From: Erpobdella octoculata
Taxonomy: Eukaryota; Annelida; Clitellata; Hirudinida; Erpobdellidae
DNA length: 64,000 nucleotides
Direction of reading: 5' to 3'
Assembly (NCBI GenBank): GCA_963978895.1
Contig: OZ022238.1
Span: 36,481,270 to 36,545,269 of the forward strand
Shown here: positions 51,558 to 64,000 of the stretch, in pieces
How positions within the stretch are numbered: the first letter of the stretch is position 1
How the letters are laid out: each line of letters starts with the position of its first letter
Translations under genes and position numbers: made by a program
The notes under the pieces: model-generated
Database searches by the model: none
What the model was told of the DNA's origin: nothing
The model's input: the letters and a program-made list of their open reading frames with translations, nothing else

Positions 51558-53204
51558 ATGAAAAAGCAAAGAAAAAAGTTGGTCACGCACGAACGGGCGC
51601 ATTCATTTCAAATAAATTTCACTAACGGGCGATCATCGTCAGTTCCTCGAAAGTCGATCAGAATGATAGGTTATCGGTTGTGCAGAAAGTCGTTTGTTTT
51701 TGACTTGATTTTGGTAATTTTACTTGTTTACTTAATTTACGCTTTTGTAAGAAAAGAAGTGCAACAGAGACAAGAACTTAACTCGTTCTCAAAAGACTCT
51801 ATCCACTCCCGTGTCAAGCTGGCGCAAGCTGTTCACCACAGGTACGATAAAAGGTTAAATCCTCCTGCTGATTACCGCCCACCTGAATGTCAATCGAAAA
51901 GCTACGCTGCACGGGTAAAAGTCACGCTTATATCTTATTTCTACAATTTTCAATTTTACGATTTGAAGTTGGCGTTAACGAGTGCGCTATACAAAAACGA
52001 TGGCAGTATAGGAGAAGTGATTGTGGTTGACGACGGAACGAGCGAAAATGAGGTCCTGGAGAACGTTAAAGAATTTTTTGAAACTATTATAGTTCCGTTC
52101 AAATTACTACGAAACGCAGTCCAGCAGGGAAAAGCGAAAGCAATGGAGATGGCTTTAGAAGAAACCAGATATGATGAGGTTGTATTCATGGAATCATCAG
52201 TTTTATGCAGCTATGGCTGGCTACCCCCTTTGCTTGAAGAAATTGTAAAAAACCCAAACACCATAGCAGTGCCTCATTTTGACAGAATTCCTGCCACCAT
52301 TTCAGGCAAGTATGAACCAGTTGGTGACAACACTGTTGCCTATGTTCAATGGAATCTTAACACTGTCCTGAGAGCCAATGCAAACCCATCTGACTTCAAA
52401 TCACCAGGTCTCCATCCTGACTTTTTTGTTGCAAAAAAGTCATATTTGAAATCAATAAATTCATTTGATGATGCATTTCAACTAGGAGGAGGAGAAACTT
52501 TAGAACTTGGAATGCGAGTGTGGTCTTGTGGAGGTTCTATAACAGTAGCCAGTTGCTCAAGAGTTGGTCTTACCAATTTTGACAAAACCATCAGAATAGC
52601 AAGTGGTGCCAACTTGAGAAGAATTGTAGGCTTATGGTTCTTAAACAATTCAGACATTTATTTACCATTATCCAGACATTTTCAGCCTACACCTGACGAA
52701 CAATTATCCATTCAAGCACGTAAAAAAACATTTGATAAGTGCAGAAATGCAGGTTGGTATTTTGCAAACATACTGAAAAAAACCACAAATCTGGAGAGCA
52801 ACGTCAAACAGTTCGGCTACTTAAGAGTAAGAAGCGGAAGCTGTGCCTCGGCAGCCAACGACTTTAAAATTAATGTCGATGGGTGTCCAGTTCAATCGAA
52901 CCTTGAAGTGAAAGATGAATTTTTGTTCCAGTTGACATCAGAAAAAAAACTCATTGTTAAAGGAAAATGTTTGACTGCAGTTGCAAACATGTATGTAGTG
53001 CTGGGTGACTGCTTACCAGATAATGATCAACAGTTATGGGAAATAAATGGTTTCAAATTAATTAGCAACACAAATTTGTGTGCGACGCACGTCACAGACC
53101 CCGACGTCTCGAATCCTACCCGACAAATCGTTATGGTACAAAACTGTCAAGGCGAAAAAGCAGAACATGAACAATTTAGACAATGGGATTTTCTTCCCGT
53201 ATAA
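51558..53204 (+). CDS. Polypeptide GalNAc-transferase-like protein, probably catalytically dead
   Basis: A single-exon frame of 548 codons with the type II Golgi layout of GT27 enzymes: basic tail, membrane anchor (about residues 46-64), stem, GT-A fold (about 120-380) and a C-terminal ricin-type lectin domain (about 415-548, with QLW and RQW). GT27 landmarks are IGEVIVVDDGTSENE (151-165) and GGGETLELGMRVWSCGG (310-326). The metal-binding DXH, normally in FLDxHxE, is here FMESS (210-214). The later histidine of VGH is VGL (L338). Losing all three ligands argues against transferase activity. The lectin domain suggests a binding or chaperone-like role in the Golgi, by inference. The lack of introns, unlike its neighbours, suggests a retrocopy origin. 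It converges on EFTUD2, whose stop codon is 165 bp away. Confidence 0.85.
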   Translation: MKKQRKKLVTHERAHSFQINFTNGRSSSVPRKSIRMIGYRLCRKSFVFDLILVILLVYLIYAFVRKEVQQRQELNSFSKDSIHSRVKLAQAVHHRYDKRLNPPADYRPPECQSKSYAARVKVTLISYFYNFQFYDLKLALTSALYKNDGSIGEVIVVDDGTSENEVLENVKEFFETIIVPFKLLRNAVQQGKAKAMEMALEETRYDEVVFMESSVLCSYGWLPPLLEEIVKNPNTIAVPHFDRIPATISGKYEPVGDNTVAYVQWNLNTVLRANANPSDFKSPGLHPDFFVAKKSYLKSINSFDDAFQLGGGETLELGMRVWSCGGSITVASCSRVGLTNFDKTIRIASGANLRRIVGLWFLNNSDIYLPLSRHFQPTPDEQLSIQARKKTFDKCRNAGWYFANILKKTTNLESNVKQFGYLRVRSGSCASAANDFKINVDGCPVQSNLEVKDEFLFQLTSEKKLIVKGKCLTAVANMYVVLGDCLPDNDQQLWEINGFKLISNTNLCATHVTDPDVSNPTRQIVMVQNCQGEKAEHEQFRQWDFLPV

Positions 53205-53369
53205 CAACGTGTAGCATCAATTTAAATGTTTTTGTTATAATTTTGAGTAAATGTCAAAAATGTATTTTATTTATTTAAACAAAAAATTCTTGAAAAGAAA
53301 AACTGTCAGTGCATATAATGCGAGAGTTTTCAGAAACAACTGAGAAACAGTGAATGACATTCGAATGTT

Positions 53370-62409
<9,040 letters not shown>

Positions 62410-62584
62410 CTAAGTTGGGAAATAAGAGTTGCATAAAATATATTGAAAAAAAAATATTTCAGTAGGTTTATTTCAAATTGTTAGATTAAGAAATTGCAAA
62501 TAATTGCGACAGCAATAGACTCAACTAAAACTTATTTAAACCTAAAATTAATGTGATTTGGTTCTGGAATCCAAGAACTTGTGG

Positions 62585-63320
62585 TTAATTTTACATACAG
62601 AAGTTGGATGGCTCTCAAGAGGAAAAGTTTTATCTCGGGTATACAAGATGAGATGCTTGCCTTTTTCATAAATGAAAAACTTAGTGATTTTTGTGATTAT
62701 CTTAATAATGAAAGGTGTGCTAAGCTGACATATCTGGCAGATATATTTCAACATTTGAACATTGTTAACTTTGTTCTGCAAGGTAGTCATGAAAATCTCC
62801 TAAGTTCAACAGATGAACTTGTAGCTTTGCAACGCAAAATTAAAATATGGAAATCTAGAGTTACTAGCGGTAATTTTGAAATGTTTCCTCTTGTTCCGGA
62901 AAAATTTAGCAATGAATTGACACCATTGATATATGATCACATCATCAATCTTGGAGAAAGGATTAATCATTACTTTCCTTCACTGCCATCACAATAGGAT
63001 TGGGTGAGAAACCCATTTGTTCAAATTGCAGGCAAGACAATCATATTATCCCTAAAAGAGGAAAAAGAACTTGCCGAGTTGAGCTCTCATCGAACATTGA
63101 AACTAAAGCATGCTGAAATGCTCCTTGACGCCTTCTGGATAATTACAGAAAAAGAACATCCAAATATTGCAACTTGTGTGAAAATGGATTTTCAACTCTT
63201 ATAAATATTAAATACAACAAGAGAGAAAAGTTGAAGTGTGTTGAAGAAAAAAAAAGAGATTGTTTATCTGGAATTCGTACAAGAATTGAAGAAATTTGCA
63301 GAATCCATCAATCTCAGATC
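62585..63320 (+). pseudogene. hAT transposase C-terminal part (ZBED5/SCAND3-like), decayed
   Basis: Readable blocks: HTEVGWLSRGKVLSRV, then in another frame LTYLADIFQHLNIVNFVLQG, KIKIWKSRVTSGNFEMFPL, DHIINLGERINHYFPSLPS, a TAG at 62995-62997, VRNPFV, LSSHRTLKLKHAEM and, shifted again near 63180, CVKNGFSTLINIKYNKREKL. These follow the order of ZBED5/SCAND3-type hAT transposases, whose C-terminal dimerisation domain carries the last block. At least two frameshifts and one stop. It starts 176 bp from the divergent EFTUD2 start codon. Confidence 0.75.
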
Positions 63321-63650
63321 TGTGGTGACCGTGACGCATTTATAATTACATCCGGCAACGCATGTGTCATTCGCACCACAAGATGCAATGGACATTTTTA
63401 TGACCATCGTTTTCGTAAAATACAAGTGTCAGCTGACGGCCTATAAATAAGGGTAGCCAACCTAAACACAAGGTGGTTTTTGATTGCTTTCTCTCTCTCT
63501 GTTGCCTCTCGTTTTCTATTCATTTATTGTTCGTTTATCACTTACTCTCCCTTGTGGATTTTGTCTGTTTTGTAGAAACAAAGTCTTACGAAATTATAAA
63601 GCTTGCGTTGTTAATTCTCTTCGTAACAAATACATTTCGGTTCCTAAAAT
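63321..63650 (+). repeat. Putative 5' LTR of a Gypsy-like element
   Basis: Begins TGTGGTGACCG at the point where the hAT frame ends. It has a TATA-like CTATAAATAAGGG near 63443 and is followed by TTGGTGACCCTCGACTAA, which fits a primer-binding site after an LTR ending around 63630-63650. The partner LTR is outside the window, so the boundaries are inferred. Confidence 0.5.
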
Positions 63651-63683
63651 TGGTGACCCTCGACTAAGCAACGTTTATTTTCT

Positions 63684-64000
63684 TTGGATATGGATAACGA
63701 CGATTCAATACAGCCAGAGATGTATCACATCAGCCTTCCGACGTTCTCCGTAAAAAATCCTCGAGTGTGGTTTCACCAAATCGAGGCCGTTTTTCATTCA
63801 CGACGGATCTCCGATGAGCGAACAATGTACGCCTACGTCGTTCAAACCCTACCCACCGACGTCGCTGAAGAAGTTTTTGATATCCTCGAGAACACCCCAA
63901 AGACAGACCCCTTCACAGCTTTGAAGACCACTTTGATCTCGAGAACAAGCAATTAGACGAAACCATCCTTGAACAGCTTTGGATGGACAAGTTGTCACAC
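63684..64000 (+). pseudogene. Gypsy-like LTR retrotransposon gag start, runs off the window
   Basis: The frame opens MDNDDSIQPEMYHISLPTFS and contains NPRVWFHQIEAVFHSRRIS, LPTDVAEEVFDIL and PFTALKTTLISRTS, the usual N-terminal gag pattern of Gypsy/Ty3 elements in animals. A stop follows at 63954-63956, and similarity appears to go on in another frame, so a small frameshift is likely. No protease or polymerase sequence is in the window. Confidence 0.7.

Overview
This is an AT-rich window from an invertebrate animal genome. Four conserved animal gene types can be followed exon by exon with GT/AG splice sites and an unbroken frame. The intervening DNA is packed with non-LTR retrotransposons, tRNA-derived repeats, hAT-type elements, Helitron-like GC-rich elements and long TA/CA arrays. 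Nothing in the sequence fixes the species. The repertoire (calcineurin A, EFTUD2/Snu114, a MIPOL1-like coiled-coil protein, a GalNAc-transferase relative) is metazoan.

Layout. 1-4.4 kb: hAT remnants and a 2-kb element with hAT-like ends. 4.86-29.58 kb (+): calcineurin A catalytic subunit copy 1, 13 exons, 496 codons. Its introns hold a broken LINE, tandem tRNA-like repeats, Helitron-like arrays, a 4.78-kb inverted-repeat transposon and an L2-like fragment. 31.14-45.36 kb (+): calcineurin A copy 2, 13 exons at matching positions, 497 codons. 47.51-51.42 kb (-): MIPOL1-like gene of 12 exons, including predicted 5-nt and 16-nt microexons. 51.56-53.20 kb (+): a one-exon polypeptide GalNAc-transferase-like protein without the metal-binding residues. 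53.37-62.41 kb (-): complete 18-exon EFTUD2 (U5 snRNP GTPase), with a broken LINE in intron 12. 62.58-64 kb (+): decayed hAT (ZBED5/SCAND3-like) transposase, apparently interrupted by the start of a Gypsy-like LTR element that runs off the window.

The most informative structure is the calcineurin tandem duplication. Exons 2-9 and several of their introns are nearly identical between copies, while exons 1 and 10-13 are clearly diverged, which suggests gene conversion. Copy 1 is altered in the calmodulin-binding and autoinhibitory segments and copy 2 is near-canonical, so the pair may be separating in regulation while keeping the same catalytic core. Intron 9 of copy 2 also preserves the empty insertion site of the 4.78-kb transposon in intron 9 of copy 1. 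This fixes that element's ends and shows it arrived after the duplication or after the last conversion. The right-hand 16 kb is a compact cluster with a 138-bp head-to-head promoter (MIPOL1-like / GALNT-like) and a 165-bp tail-to-tail junction (GALNT-like / EFTUD2).
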